From positions 62,001 through 126,000 of the forward strand of contig NZ_JABTEX010000003.1 in assembly GCF_015711645.1 (NCBI RefSeq): 64,000 nucleotides of DNA, written 5' to 3'. The notes beneath the pieces were generated by a model. The model was not told the DNA's origin and searched no databases. It saw nothing but the letters and a program-made list of their open reading frames with translations. This document shows, piece by piece, positions 1 to 7,482 of the stretch. Made by a program: the position numbers and the translations under genes. Position 1 is the first letter of the stretch, and every line of letters begins with the position of its first letter. The stretch comes from Planomonospora sp. ID82291 (GTDB lineage Bacteria > Actinomycetota > Actinomycetes > Streptosporangiales > Streptosporangiaceae).

Positions 1-345
1 CTGGCCGTCGTGGGCGCCTACGTCCTGGCCGGTGAGCCGGCCGAGGCGGGCGGTGACCACACGCGCGCCTTCGCGGCCTACGAGCACCGGATCGGCGACT
101 ACGTGCGGGGCAGCCGGGCCTTCGCCGTCCGCGCCGCCGGACGGCTCCTGCCCGGCGGCCGCATGGGGCCGTGGGGCCTGATCCAGGGGGTGCGGTTGGT
201 CGGCCATGCGCCCGTACCGCTCGTCCGGGCACTGGTGGGCTTCAACGGCAAGGGCGTGCGCCTGCACGACGAGGTCGCCCCGAAGGACTACCCGCACGGC
301 GCCGCACGCCCGTCCTCGCGGGAGCGGCTCCCGAGGGAAACATGA
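1..345 (+). CDS. FAD-dependent oxidoreductase, C-terminal fragment
   Basis: Open from the first base in frame 1 to TGA at 343-345; the start lies outside the window. The first visible residues, LAVVGAYVLAGE, match the last FAD-contacting helix of class A flavoprotein monooxygenases (commonly GTSLALVGAYVLAGEL), followed by the usual helical tail with AFAAYEHRI. These enzymes use NAD(P)H, FAD and O2 to hydroxylate or halogenate small molecules; the substrate cannot be read from this tail. The Rossmann GxGxxG motif and the DG/GD motif are upstream and unseen. The SDR gene starts 36 bp downstream on the same strand, so the two may be co-transcribed. Confidence 0.7.
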   Translation: MAVVGAYVLAGEPAEAGGDHTRAFAAYEHRIGDYVRGSRAFAVRAAGRLLPGGRMGPWGLIQGVRLVGHAPVPLVRALVGFNGKGVRLHDEVAPKDYPHGAARPSSRERLPRET

Positions 346-381
346 CACTAGGTGGCCTCTTTTCCCGGTGGCATCGTCGAC

Positions 382-1296
382 ATGGACACACCACTCAAGG
401 GAAAGGTCGCCCTGGTCGCCGGGGCGACGCGGGGAACGGGCCGGGCGGTAGCGGTGGAGCTGGGCGCCGCCGGGGCCGTCGTCTACTGCACCGGGCGCAC
501 CACGCGGGAGCAGCGCTCGGAGATGGACCGGCCGGAGACCATCGAGGAGACGGCCGAGCTGGTGACCCGGGCGGGCGGCGAGGGGATCGCCGTCCAGGTG
601 GACCACCTGGAACCGGAGCGGGTGCGGGCGCTGGTGGAGCGGGTCGACCGCGCGCACGGCCGGCTCGACGTGCTGGTCAACGACGTCTGGGGCGGAGACC
701 GGTTCGCCGCCTGGGACACGCCGCTGTGGGAGCACCCGCTGGACGACGGCCTGCGCCTGCTCCGGCTGGCGGTCGACACCCACCTGATCACCAGCCACTT
801 CGCGCTGCCGCTGCTGACCAGGAACCGCGGCGGCCTGGTCGTGGAGGTGACCGACGGCACCTGGGAGTACAACGCCGGCCACTACCGGGTCTCCTGCTTC
901 TACGACCTGGCCAAGATCGCGGTGAACCGGCTGGGCTTCTCCCAGGCGCACGAGCTGCGCCCGTACGGCTGCACCGCGGTCTCCCTGACCCCCGGGTGGC
1001 TGCGCTCGGAGGCGATGCTGGAGATCTACGGTGTACAGGAGGCGAACTGGCGGGACGCGCTCGACAAGGAGCCGCACTTCGTGATCTCCGAGTCGCCCGC
1101 CTTCACCGGCCGCGCGGTCGTCGCGCTGGCCGCCGACCCGGAGCGGGAGCGCTGGTCGGGGCAGTCGCTCTCCAGCGGCGGGCTCGCCCAGGTGTACGGC
1201 TTCACCGACGTCGACGGCACCCGGCCGGACGCCTGGCGCTACCTGGTCGAGGTGCAGGACGCGGGCAGGCCCGCCGACGCCACCGGCTACCGCTGA
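382..1296 (+). CDS. SDR family oxidoreductase
   Basis: Short-chain dehydrogenase/reductase of about 304 residues, a NAD(P)-dependent Rossmann enzyme. The cofactor loop is AGATRGTG near residues 13-20 (family TGxxxGxG). The NAG-type motif is altered to VNDVWGGD. The catalytic Tyr and Lys are present as YDLAK starting near residue 174, with Ser two before the preceding Phe. ATG at 382 was chosen because the family start (short lead, then GKVALV) fits it; a GTG at 352 would add ten residues without homology. The 3' end overlaps the convergent WYL regulator by 10 bp. It resembles the large SDRs annotated as daunorubicin C-13 ketoreductase-like or of unknown substrate; the substrate is not predictable. 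Confidence 0.85.
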   Translation: MDTPLKGKVALVAGATRGTGRAVAVELGAAGAVVYCTGRTTREQRSEMDRPETIEETAELVTRAGGEGIAVQVDHLEPERVRALVERVDRAHGRLDVLVNDVWGGDRFAAWDTPLWEHPLDDGLRLLRLAVDTHLITSHFALPLLTRNRGGLVVEVTDGTWEYNAGHYRVSCFYDLAKIAVNRLGFSQAHELRPYGCTAVSLTPGWLRSEAMLEIYGVQEANWRDALDKEPHFVISESPAFTGRAVVALAADPERERWSGQSLSSGGLAQVYGFTDVDGTRPDAWRYLVEVQDAGRPADATGYR

Positions 1297-2306
1297 TCCG
1301 CTGAGCCGCCCGGCCGGGCCGCGCCGCCGGGACGCCGCTCCCCGGGGTCGCCGGCGGGCGGACCGTACAGGCGGGACATGCGGACGGCGGCCCCGGCCAG
1401 GAGGGCGCGCAGGGCGGGCGGATCGAGGACCTCGGCCTCGGGGCCGAAGCGCAGGAGCTGGCCGTAGGCGACCTCGGGGGACTCGACGGGCAGGACGAGC
1501 GTGGTCCGGCCGTGCTCGTCGGGCTCCCCGGCCGAGGCCAGGGCCTCGTCGAGGGCCGCCGGATCGGCCACGTGCCGGAGCAGGCGCAGGCCGTCGGGGC
1601 TGAGCCGTACCGTGACGCGGGCGGTGAGCAGGGAGCGGGTGAACTCCGCGGCCCGTGCGCTCCAGAAGGCGGCCAGGTCGAAGTCGCGGTCCCGGGCGAA
1701 GCGCCGGTCGGCGTGGACGGCCACGGTGGAGAAGCGGTCCACCCGGTAGATCAACGAACGGGTCGCCAGGTACCAGACCCCGGCCTTGAGCACGAGGCCG
1801 TACGGCTCCAGCGTGTGCTCGGCGCCGCGGTAGCGGGCGGTGACCGGGTGGTCGCCCCAGACCGCCCTGGCCAGCGGGACCAGTGCTTCCGGAGGCGGGC
1901 GATCGCCGGCGAACCAGCCGGGGGCGTCGAGGTGGAAGCGCTGCGCGGCGGACACCGGGGCGTCGCGCAGGCCGGGGGAGAGCGCCGCGGACGCCTTGAG
2001 CCTGGCGGCGGCCGCGACCCCGCCCAGGCCCATCTCCCGCAGCGCCTCCGGGACGCCGGACAGGAACAGGGCCTCCGCCTCGGCCCGGTCGAGGCCGGTG
2101 AGGCGGGTCCGGTAACCGTCCAGCAGCCGGTACCCTCCGCCGCGTCCCCGGTCGGCGTAGACCGGGACGCCCGCCTCGGACAGCGCGAGCACGTCCCGGT
2201 GCACGGTCCGCTCGGACACCTCCAGCTCCCGGGCCAGCTCGGCCGCGGTCATCCCGCCGCGCGACTGGAGGAGCAGCACCAACGACATCAGCCTGGCCGC
2301 ACGCAC
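1287..2306 (-). CDS. WYL-domain helix-turn-helix transcriptional regulator (YafY/DeoR-like)
   Basis: 339 residues with an N-terminal winged HTH (residues about 5-60, TAAELARELEVSERTVHRD) followed by a WYL sensor domain. WYL signatures are visible: YRGAEHTLEPYGLVLKAGVWYL, with the region around VDRF as the conserved binding patch. These proteins usually repress or activate nearby genes in response to nucleic-acid or small ligands. The GTG start at 2306 leads directly into the HTH. It converges on the SDR gene with a 10-bp overlap and runs in the same direction as the CocE hydrolase upstream (72 bp gap), so it may regulate that region. The C-terminal 20 residues are Gly/Pro/Arg-rich. Confidence 0.9.
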   Translation of the reverse strand: MRAARLMSLVLLLQSRGGMTAAELARELEVSERTVHRDVLALSEAGVPVYADRGRGGGYRLLDGYRTRLTGLDRAEAEALFLSGVPEALREMGLGGVAAAARLKASAALSPGLRDAPVSAAQRFHLDAPGWFAGDRPPPEALVPLARAVWGDHPVTARYRGAEHTLEPYGLVLKAGVWYLATRSLIYRVDRFSTVAVHADRRFARDRDFDLAAFWSARAAEFTRSLLTARVTVRLSPDGLRLLRHVADPAALDEALASAGEPDEHGRTTLVLPVESPEVAYGQLLRFGPEAEVLDPPALRALLAGAAVRMSRLYGPPAGDPGERRPGGAARPGGSADQR

Positions 2307-2377
2307 CCGCCGACCCTAACGCCCCGATGCGCGCCGCGCGGCCGGGCGCGGTTCAGCGGGGGACGAGCGGGCGCGGT

Positions 2378-4000
2378 TCAGCGGGGGACGAGGGGCAGGA
2401 CGACCGCCGAGGGGCGGGACGGGTCGTGGAAGACCTCCTGGTCGGCGATGACCATGGCGCTGCCGGTGCCCAGGGGGTCGCCGGTGCCGAGGTTGCGGGC
2501 GACGCGGGGGTAGGCGCCGCCGGCCACGTGCACCCGGATGCGGTGGCCGCGCCGGAAGCGGTGGCCGATCGGCCACAGGTCCACCTCGACCCGGCGGACG
2601 CCGTCGGCGTCGGCCGCCGGGTCGCCGGGGGTGAGCCGCCGCACCCCCTCGCACACGTTGTACGACGCGCCGCCGGGGTGCACGTCGCAGACCCGGACCA
2701 CGACGTCGGTGTGCCCGGTGCTGGAGCGCAGGTACAGCTCGGCGGAGACGGGGCCGATCATCTCGGTGTCCTCGCGCAGCTCGGGGCCGGTGTAGACGAG
2801 CACGTCGCGCCGGGTCTCCAGGCGCCGGTTGTCCCGCGGCTCGGAGTTTCCCAGCAGCACCGGGCCGCCCAGCGCCGGGGTGGGGTGCGCCGGGTCGTAG
2901 CGGTAGCGGTCCGGCTCGGAGTCCTCCGGGCCGCCCGGGTCCAGCCCGCCGCCGGCCCGCAGGTGCCAGCGCTGCGGGCGCATGCCCGGCACCGGCCAGT
3001 CGGGGTGGTCGCGCCACTCGTCCGCACCGGTGACGAAGATCCGGACCGGCTGCTCCCGCAGGCCCGACAGGTCGCCCATGAGGTGGGCCCGGAACCAGGC
3101 CAGCGCGTCGGCGTTGGCCGCCCGCGTCTGCCGCACGTCCGCGTGGTACCACGGGCCGATGGTCAGCTGCGGACGCCGTCCCGCGGCCCGCATCGCCAGG
3201 TAGTCCTTCACCTGCCAGGGCAGGAAGACGTCGTACCAGCCGCCGACCATGGTGACCGCGGCCTCCACCTCGCCCACCGAGGCGGAGAAGTCGCGCCTGC
3301 CCCAGTAGGCGGCCGGGTCGGCGTGGTGGGTCAGCAGGTCCTGGAAGAAGGGCACGGCCCGGCCCGCCGACAGCACGTCCAGCTCCGCCAGCGGGCGCCC
3401 CGACAGCGTGGCCCGCCGGGTCCTGCGCGGGGCCGTCAGCGCGCCGAAGGGGCTGTCGATCGTGGCGGTCAGCGTGGTCCAGATCAGCGACGACTCCAGC
3501 GCGAACGCCCCGCCCACGTAGGCGGCGTCCCGGAACTGCGAGGCGGTCACCGAGGTGGCCATGGCCCTCAGGTCGGGCCCGGCCTCGGCGGCGATCGCCC
3601 ACTGGGCGTAACCGAGGTAGGAGGGGCCGTGCATCGCCAGGCTCCCGCCGTACCAGGGCTGTCCGCGCAGCCAGGCCAGGGTGGCCAGCCCGTCGTCGTG
3701 CTCGTCGAGCGGGCTGGGCAGGCCGCCGGAGCCGAAGCTCCCGCGGCAGCTCTGCATGACCACCTGGAAGCCCCGCCGGGCGAAGGCGCGGCCGTACATG
3801 AGCCCGAACATGCCGCGCCTGCCGTACGGCGAGCGGATCAGGACGGTGGGCGGCCGGACGGCTCCCCGGGGGACGTAGCGGTCGGCGAGCAGGACCACCC
3901 CGTCCGGCATCGGGACCGGCAGGTCGCGCTGGACCTCCACCCGATGCGCGATCCGGGGCCCGGTGGACCGGCCCGGCCAACTCGACCATGTCGTAACCAT
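2378..4000 (-). CDS. CocE/NonD family hydrolase (X-Pro dipeptidyl-peptidase-like)
   Basis: 540-residue alpha/beta hydrolase with a C-terminal jelly-roll domain, as in cocaine esterase CocE and X-Pro aminopeptidases. The nucleophile sits in GPSYLG (Ser127), the acid in GGWYDVF (Asp257) and the base in GPWYHAD (His286), in family order and spacing. The oxyanion region is SPYGRRG near residue 57. The C-terminal half (ETRRDVLVYTGPEL onward) is the X-Pro_C beta domain. It hydrolyses esters or amides; the natural substrate is unknown. No signal peptide is visible, so it is probably cytoplasmic. AGGAGG four bases before the ATG supports the start. A promoter-like 17-mer shared with the acyl-CoA dehydrogenase gene lies about 30 bp upstream. 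Confidence 0.9.
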   Translation of the reverse strand: MVTTWSSWPGRSTGPRIAHRVEVQRDLPVPMPDGVVLLADRYVPRGAVRPPTVLIRSPYGRRGMFGLMYGRAFARRGFQVVMQSCRGSFGSGGLPSPLDEHDDGLATLAWLRGQPWYGGSLAMHGPSYLGYAQWAIAAEAGPDLRAMATSVTASQFRDAAYVGGAFALESSLIWTTLTATIDSPFGALTAPRRTRRATLSGRPLAELDVLSAGRAVPFFQDLLTHHADPAAYWGRRDFSASVGEVEAAVTMVGGWYDVFLPWQVKDYLAMRAAGRRPQLTIGPWYHADVRQTRAANADALAWFRAHLMGDLSGLREQPVRIFVTGADEWRDHPDWPVPGMRPQRWHLRAGGGLDPGGPEDSEPDRYRYDPAHPTPALGGPVLLGNSEPRDNRRLETRRDVLVYTGPELREDTEMIGPVSAELYLRSSTGHTDVVVRVCDVHPGGASYNVCEGVRRLTPGDPAADADGVRRVEVDLWPIGHRFRRGHRIRVHVAGGAYPRVARNLGTGDPLGTGSAMVIADQEVFHDPSRPSAVVLPLVPR

Positions 4001-4032
4001 ATGTCCTCCTCATCCCGTTTCTTACCCGCTAG

Positions 4033-4049
4033 TAATAGAACAAAGCTCG
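4033..4049 (-). promoter_or_regulatory. Promoter/operator motif shared with the 17.6-kb acyl-CoA dehydrogenase
   Basis: TAATAGAACAAAGCTCG here and TAATAGAACGAAGTTCG at 17593-17609 agree at 15 of 17 positions. Each lies 30-50 bp upstream of a minus-strand catabolic gene. Read on the minus strand, the TATTA end can serve as a -10 element. The second copy contains GAAC-GAA-GTTC, a small inverted repeat typical of TetR-type operators. The regulator is not identified. Confidence 0.45.
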
Positions 4050-4232
4050 CGGCGGGGGAGGTGAACCGGCAAGACATGGTGGATGATTTCATTTCAACAT
4101 TCAGAGAATTGTAGTGCCTCCGTGATGACGCCGGGTGATCGGTGCAGGTCCGTCGGCCGCGCTCCGGCGGTGGCGCCGCCCTGGGGGCCTACGGTCGCGT
4201 AGGGAGCCGGCGTCGCGGCAAACTACTGCGCC

Positions 4233-5006
4233 ATGTCATCGATAACCTCGTATGTCGCTCTTGGGGACAGCTTCACCGAGGGCTTGGACGACCACCTCGG
4301 CGACGACCGCTATCGGGGCTGGGCCGACCGGCTGGCCGAACTGCTGGCGGCCCGCGAACCGGGGTTCCGCTACGCCAACCTGGCGATCCGGGGCCGCCTG
4401 ATCGCCCGGATCGCCGACGAGCAGGTGCCCCAGGCCGAGGCCCTGGCGCCGGACCTGGTCTCGCTCTGCGCCGGAGGCAACGACATCCTGCGCCCCGGCG
4501 GCGACCCCGACGCGATCGCCGCGCAGCTCGACGCCGCCGTGGCGCGGCTGTGCGCCACCGGCGCCCGGGTGCTGCTCTTCACCGGCTTCGACCTCCGCCA
4601 GGTCCCGGTGATGCGCCTGGTCCACCACAAGGTCGCCGTCTACAACCTGCACATCCACGACATCGCCACCCGGCACGGCTGCACCCTGGTGGACCTGTGG
4701 GCCATGGACGTGCTCCGCGACCGCCGCGCCTGGAGCGAGGACCGCCTCCACCTGTCGGCCGACGGCCACCGCAGGATCGCGCTGCGCGCCGCCGAGGCCC
4801 TCGGCCTGCCCGTCGAGGAGGACTGGCGCGAGCCGTACCCGCCGCTGGGACCGCCGGTGTGGGCCGAGGCCCGCCGGCAGGACCTGCGCTGGGCCCGCAT
4901 GTTCCTGGCCCCGTGGGTCAACCGCCGTCTGCAGGGCCGCTCCTCCGGCGACGGACTGGACGCCAAGCGACCCGAGCTCGCTCCCGTGGGCGATGATGTT
5001 GCCTGA
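4233..5006 (+). CDS. SGNH/GDSL hydrolase
   Basis: 257-residue SGNH-fold esterase/lipase. Block I is GDSFTEG with nucleophile Ser13, block III is GGND near residues 82-85, and block V is the DxxH pair in DRLHLSADGH near residues 170-178. These catalytic blocks are complete and correctly spaced, so an active carbohydrate esterase or lipase-like hydrolase is expected; the substrate is unknown. No signal peptide is seen, indicating a cytoplasmic enzyme. The ATG start is supported by homology (SYVALGDSFTEG at the N-terminus), although the preceding bases lack a clear Shine-Dalgarno sequence, so leaderless expression is possible. It ends 28 bp before the trp leader peptide. Confidence 0.92.
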   Translation: MSSITSYVALGDSFTEGLDDHLGDDRYRGWADRLAELLAAREPGFRYANLAIRGRLIARIADEQVPQAEALAPDLVSLCAGGNDILRPGGDPDAIAAQLDAAVARLCATGARVLLFTGFDLRQVPVMRLVHHKVAVYNLHIHDIATRHGCTLVDLWAMDVLRDRRAWSEDRLHLSADGHRRIALRAAEALGLPVEEDWREPYPPLGPPVWAEARRQDLRWARMFLAPWVNRRLQGRSSGDGLDAKRPELAPVGDDVA

Positions 5007-5034
5007 CCACGGCTGACGCCGGTAGTCTGCGGGC

Positions 5035-5076
5035 ATGCGAAACCCCGGAACCCTTCAGTGGTGGCGCCGCTTCTAG
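5035..5076 (+). CDS. trpL: trp operon leader peptide (MRNPGTLQWWRRF)
   Basis: A 13-codon frame with tandem Trp codons at 5059-5064 sits between a possible promoter region after the SGNH gene and the trpEG gene. It is followed by alternative hairpins and a terminator (next entry). Ribosome stalling at the two Trp codons when charged tRNA-Trp is scarce is the classical attenuation signal. The peptide is judged real from position and RNA architecture, not from similarity. The start is ATG at 5035; the alternative upstream frames lack Trp codons. Confidence 0.85.
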   Translation: MRNPGTLQWWRRF

Positions 5077-5134
5077 GCGGCGCAGGTTTCGCACACGCGA
5101 GCAGAGGGACGGCCGCCCGGGGAGGCGGCCTTTT
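5064..5134 (+). promoter_or_regulatory. Tryptophan attenuator (1:2, 2:3 and 3:4 hairpins with terminator)
   Basis: Segment 1 GCGCCGC (5064-5070) pairs with GCGGCGC (5077-5083). GGCGGC at 5076-5081 can instead pair with GCCGCC at 5112-5117 as an antiterminator. GGCCGCC (5111-5117) pairs with GGCGGCC (5124-5130) and is followed by TTTT, forming the intrinsic terminator. The three pairings are mutually exclusive in the classical way. Stalling on the Trp codons at 5059-5064 would mask segment 1, allow 2:3 pairing and read-through into trpEG. Confidence 0.88.
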
Positions 5135-5185
5135 CTGCGTCCGCCCCCCTGGCATCGGAAGACACCAACGAGGGGCGAGGCTGCA

Positions 5186-7345
5186 GTGGAGACGAGCGGA
5201 TACACCACCGCCGGAGGCATCAGGGTCGAGGTCGCGACGGCCGACGTCCCGGAGACCGTGCTCGACGACGTCGTCGGCACGCTGGGCGAGCGGCGCGGCG
5301 GCGTCCTGTCCTCCGGGATGGAGTACCCCGGCCGCTACAGCCGGTGGCACCTGGCCTACGTCGACCCCTGCCTGGAGATCGTGGCCAGGGGCCGCACCGT
5401 CACCGCCCGGGCGCTGAACGCCCGGGGCCGCGTCGTGCTGCCCGCGGTCGCCTCCTGCCTGCTCGCCGCGGGCGAGCCCGTCTCCGCGCCGGCCGCCGAC
5501 CGGGTCGAGGTGCACGTGCCGGAGTCGGCGGAGATCCTCCCCGAGGAGATGCGCAGCCGCCGCCCCACGGTCTTCACCGCGATCCGCGAGGTCATCGCCG
5601 CGTTCAAGGGCGAGGACGAGCACCTGGGCCTGTACGGCGCCTTCGGCTACGACCTGGCCTTCCAGTTCGAGCCGATCCGGCAGGTGCTCACCCGCGCCGC
5701 CGACCAGCGCGACCTGGTGCTGCACCTGCCCGACCGGATCATGGTGATCGACCGCAAGCGGGAGACCAGCAAGGAGTACCGCTACGAGTTCACCGTGGAC
5801 GGCGTCTCCACCCGCGGCCTGCCCCGCGACGGCGAGAGCGTCCCGCTGCCGCCCGCCCCCGCCGAGCTCCCGGCCGACCCGGCGAAGGGCGCCTACGCCG
5901 AGGTCGTCGCCGCGGCCAAGGAGAAGTTCGTCCGCGGGGACCTGTTCGAGGTCGTCCCCGGGCAGGTCTTCCACGCCCCCTGCACCGACCCGGCCGCCTT
6001 CTACCGGGGGCTGCGCACGGCCAACCCCGCGCCGTACGAGTTCCTGTTCAACCTCGGCGAGGGCGAGCACCTGGTCGGCGCCTCCCCGGAGATGTACGTC
6101 CGGGTCAGCGGCGACCGGGTGGAGACCTGCCCGATCTCCGGCACCATCGCCCGCGGCGGCACCCCGGTCGAGGACGCCGAGGCGATCCGCACCCTCCTGT
6201 CGAGCGTCAAGGAGGAGTCGGAGCTGACCATGTGCACCGACGTGGACCGCAACGACAAGTCCCGCATCTGCGTGCCGGGCAGCGTCCAGGTCATCGGCCG
6301 GCGGCAGATCGAGATGTACTCCCGCCTGATCCACACCGTCGACCACATCGAGGGCCGCCTGCGCCCCGGGTTCGACGCCCTCGACGCCTTCCTCACCCAC
6401 ATGTGGGCCGTCACCGTCACCGGCGCGCCCAAGACCTGGGCCATGCAGTTCATCGAGGACCACGAGGCCACCACCCGCCGCTGGTACGGCGGGGCGGTCG
6501 GCTACATCGGCTTCGACGGCTCCATGAACACCGGCCTGACCCTGCGCACCGCGCAGATCAGGCAGGGCGTCGCCACCGTGCGGGCCGGGGCCACGCTGCT
6601 GTTCGACTCCGACCCCGACGCCGAGGAGCGCGAGACCGAGCTCAAGGCCAGCGCCCTGCTCGGCGCCCTGGCCGCGGTCGGTGCCCGGACCGCCGGGGAG
6701 GACGGCACGGCGCCCGCGTCGGCCGCCGAGCAGGACCGGGAGCGGCCCGGCGAGGGCATGAAGGTGCTCCTGGTCGACCACGAGGACTCCTTCGTCAACA
6801 CCCTGGCCGACTACTTCCGCCAGCAGGGCGCCGAGGTCGTCACCCTGCGGCACGGCTTCCCGGCCGAGATGATCGACGAGATCGACCCCTCGCTCGTGGT
6901 GCTCTCGCCGGGCCCCGGCTGGCCGTCGGACTTCGGCCTGCCCGCCCTGGTCGACGCGCTCTACGCCCGCGACCTGCCCGTCTTCGGCGTCTGCCTCGGC
7001 CTGCAGGGCATGGTGGAGCAGGCGGGCGGCACGCTGGAGCTGCTGTCCTACCCCGAGCACGGCAAGCGCGGGCAGGTCAAGCGGCTGGGCGAGAGCGCCC
7101 TGCTGGACGGGCTCCCGGAGGAGTTCGTCGCCGCCCGCTACCACTCGCTGCACGCCAAGCAGCCGGGGGTCGACGGCTTCGCCGTCACCGCGCTCACCCC
7201 CGACGGCGCGGTCATGGCGATCGAGGACGTGGCGCGGCGCCGCTTCGCGGTGCAGTTCCACCCCGAGTCGATCCTCACCGCCGAGGGCGGCGCGGGCGCG
7301 CGCATCATCGCCAACGTCCTGAGGCTCTCCCGGCCGGTGGCCTGA
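5186..7345 (+). CDS. trpEG: Anthranilate synthase, fused alpha (TrpE) and beta (TrpG) subunits
   Basis: 719 residues. The N-terminal part to about residue 510 is the chorismate-binding TrpE domain, with TGAPKTWAMQFIEDHE and the catalytic core GATLLFDSDPDAEERETELK. From about residue 523 (KVLLVDHEDSFVNTL) it is a class-I glutamine amidotransferase with nucleophile Cys in FGVCLGLQG near residue 602 and the His-Glu pair in QFHPES near residue 692. It converts chorismate plus glutamine to anthranilate, the first step of tryptophan synthesis. Such fusions occur in rhizobia and some actinomycetes, in the latter also for secondary metabolites. The GTG start at 5186 follows GAGGGGCGAG. Expression is predicted to be controlled by the upstream attenuator. 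No other trp genes follow. Confidence 0.95.
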   Translation: METSGYTTAGGIRVEVATADVPETVLDDVVGTLGERRGGVLSSGMEYPGRYSRWHLAYVDPCLEIVARGRTVTARALNARGRVVLPAVASCLLAAGEPVSAPAADRVEVHVPESAEILPEEMRSRRPTVFTAIREVIAAFKGEDEHLGLYGAFGYDLAFQFEPIRQVLTRAADQRDLVLHLPDRIMVIDRKRETSKEYRYEFTVDGVSTRGLPRDGESVPLPPAPAELPADPAKGAYAEVVAAAKEKFVRGDLFEVVPGQVFHAPCTDPAAFYRGLRTANPAPYEFLFNLGEGEHLVGASPEMYVRVSGDRVETCPISGTIARGGTPVEDAEAIRTLLSSVKEESELTMCTDVDRNDKSRICVPGSVQVIGRRQIEMYSRLIHTVDHIEGRLRPGFDALDAFLTHMWAVTVTGAPKTWAMQFIEDHEATTRRWYGGAVGYIGFDGSMNTGLTLRTAQIRQGVATVRAGATLLFDSDPDAEERETELKASALLGALAAVGARTAGEDGTAPASAAEQDRERPGEGMKVLLVDHEDSFVNTLADYFRQQGAEVVTLRHGFPAEMIDEIDPSLVVLSPGPGWPSDFGLPALVDALYARDLPVFGVCLGLQGMVEQAGGTLELLSYPEHGKRGQVKRLGESALLDGLPEEFVAARYHSLHAKQPGVDGFAVTALTPDGAVMAIEDVARRRFAVQFHPESILTAEGGAGARIIANVLRLSRPVA

Positions 7346-7388
7346 AACGACGGCGCGGGCAGGTCCGGTGGCCTGAAACGGCGGCGCG
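7334..7388 (+). repeat. 24-bp direct repeat at the trpEG 3' end
   Basis: CCGGTGGCCTGAAACG plus eight more bases at 7334-7357 recurs at 7365-7388 with one mismatch. The first copy includes the trpEG stop codon. It is a local tandem duplication with period 31; no function is evident. Confidence 0.8.
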
Positions 7389-7429
7389 AACACGCGGCGT
7401 GGTCGTACAGTTACTCCTGCAATGGGACT

Positions 7430-7460
7430 GCGGGCGGACCGGTCGGACCGGTCCGCCCGC
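7430..7460 (+). promoter_or_regulatory. Perfect 11-bp inverted repeat before the amidohydrolase gene
   Basis: GCGGGCGGACC (7430-7440) and GGTCCGCCCGC (7450-7460) form a perfect stem around a 9-base loop that is itself self-complementary. It lies 22 bp before the ATG at 7483, with no T tract. It may be a 5'-UTR hairpin, an operator, or the T-less terminator of trpEG. Confidence 0.5.
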
Positions 7461-7482
7461 GGGCGTATGAGAGGAGCCGACG

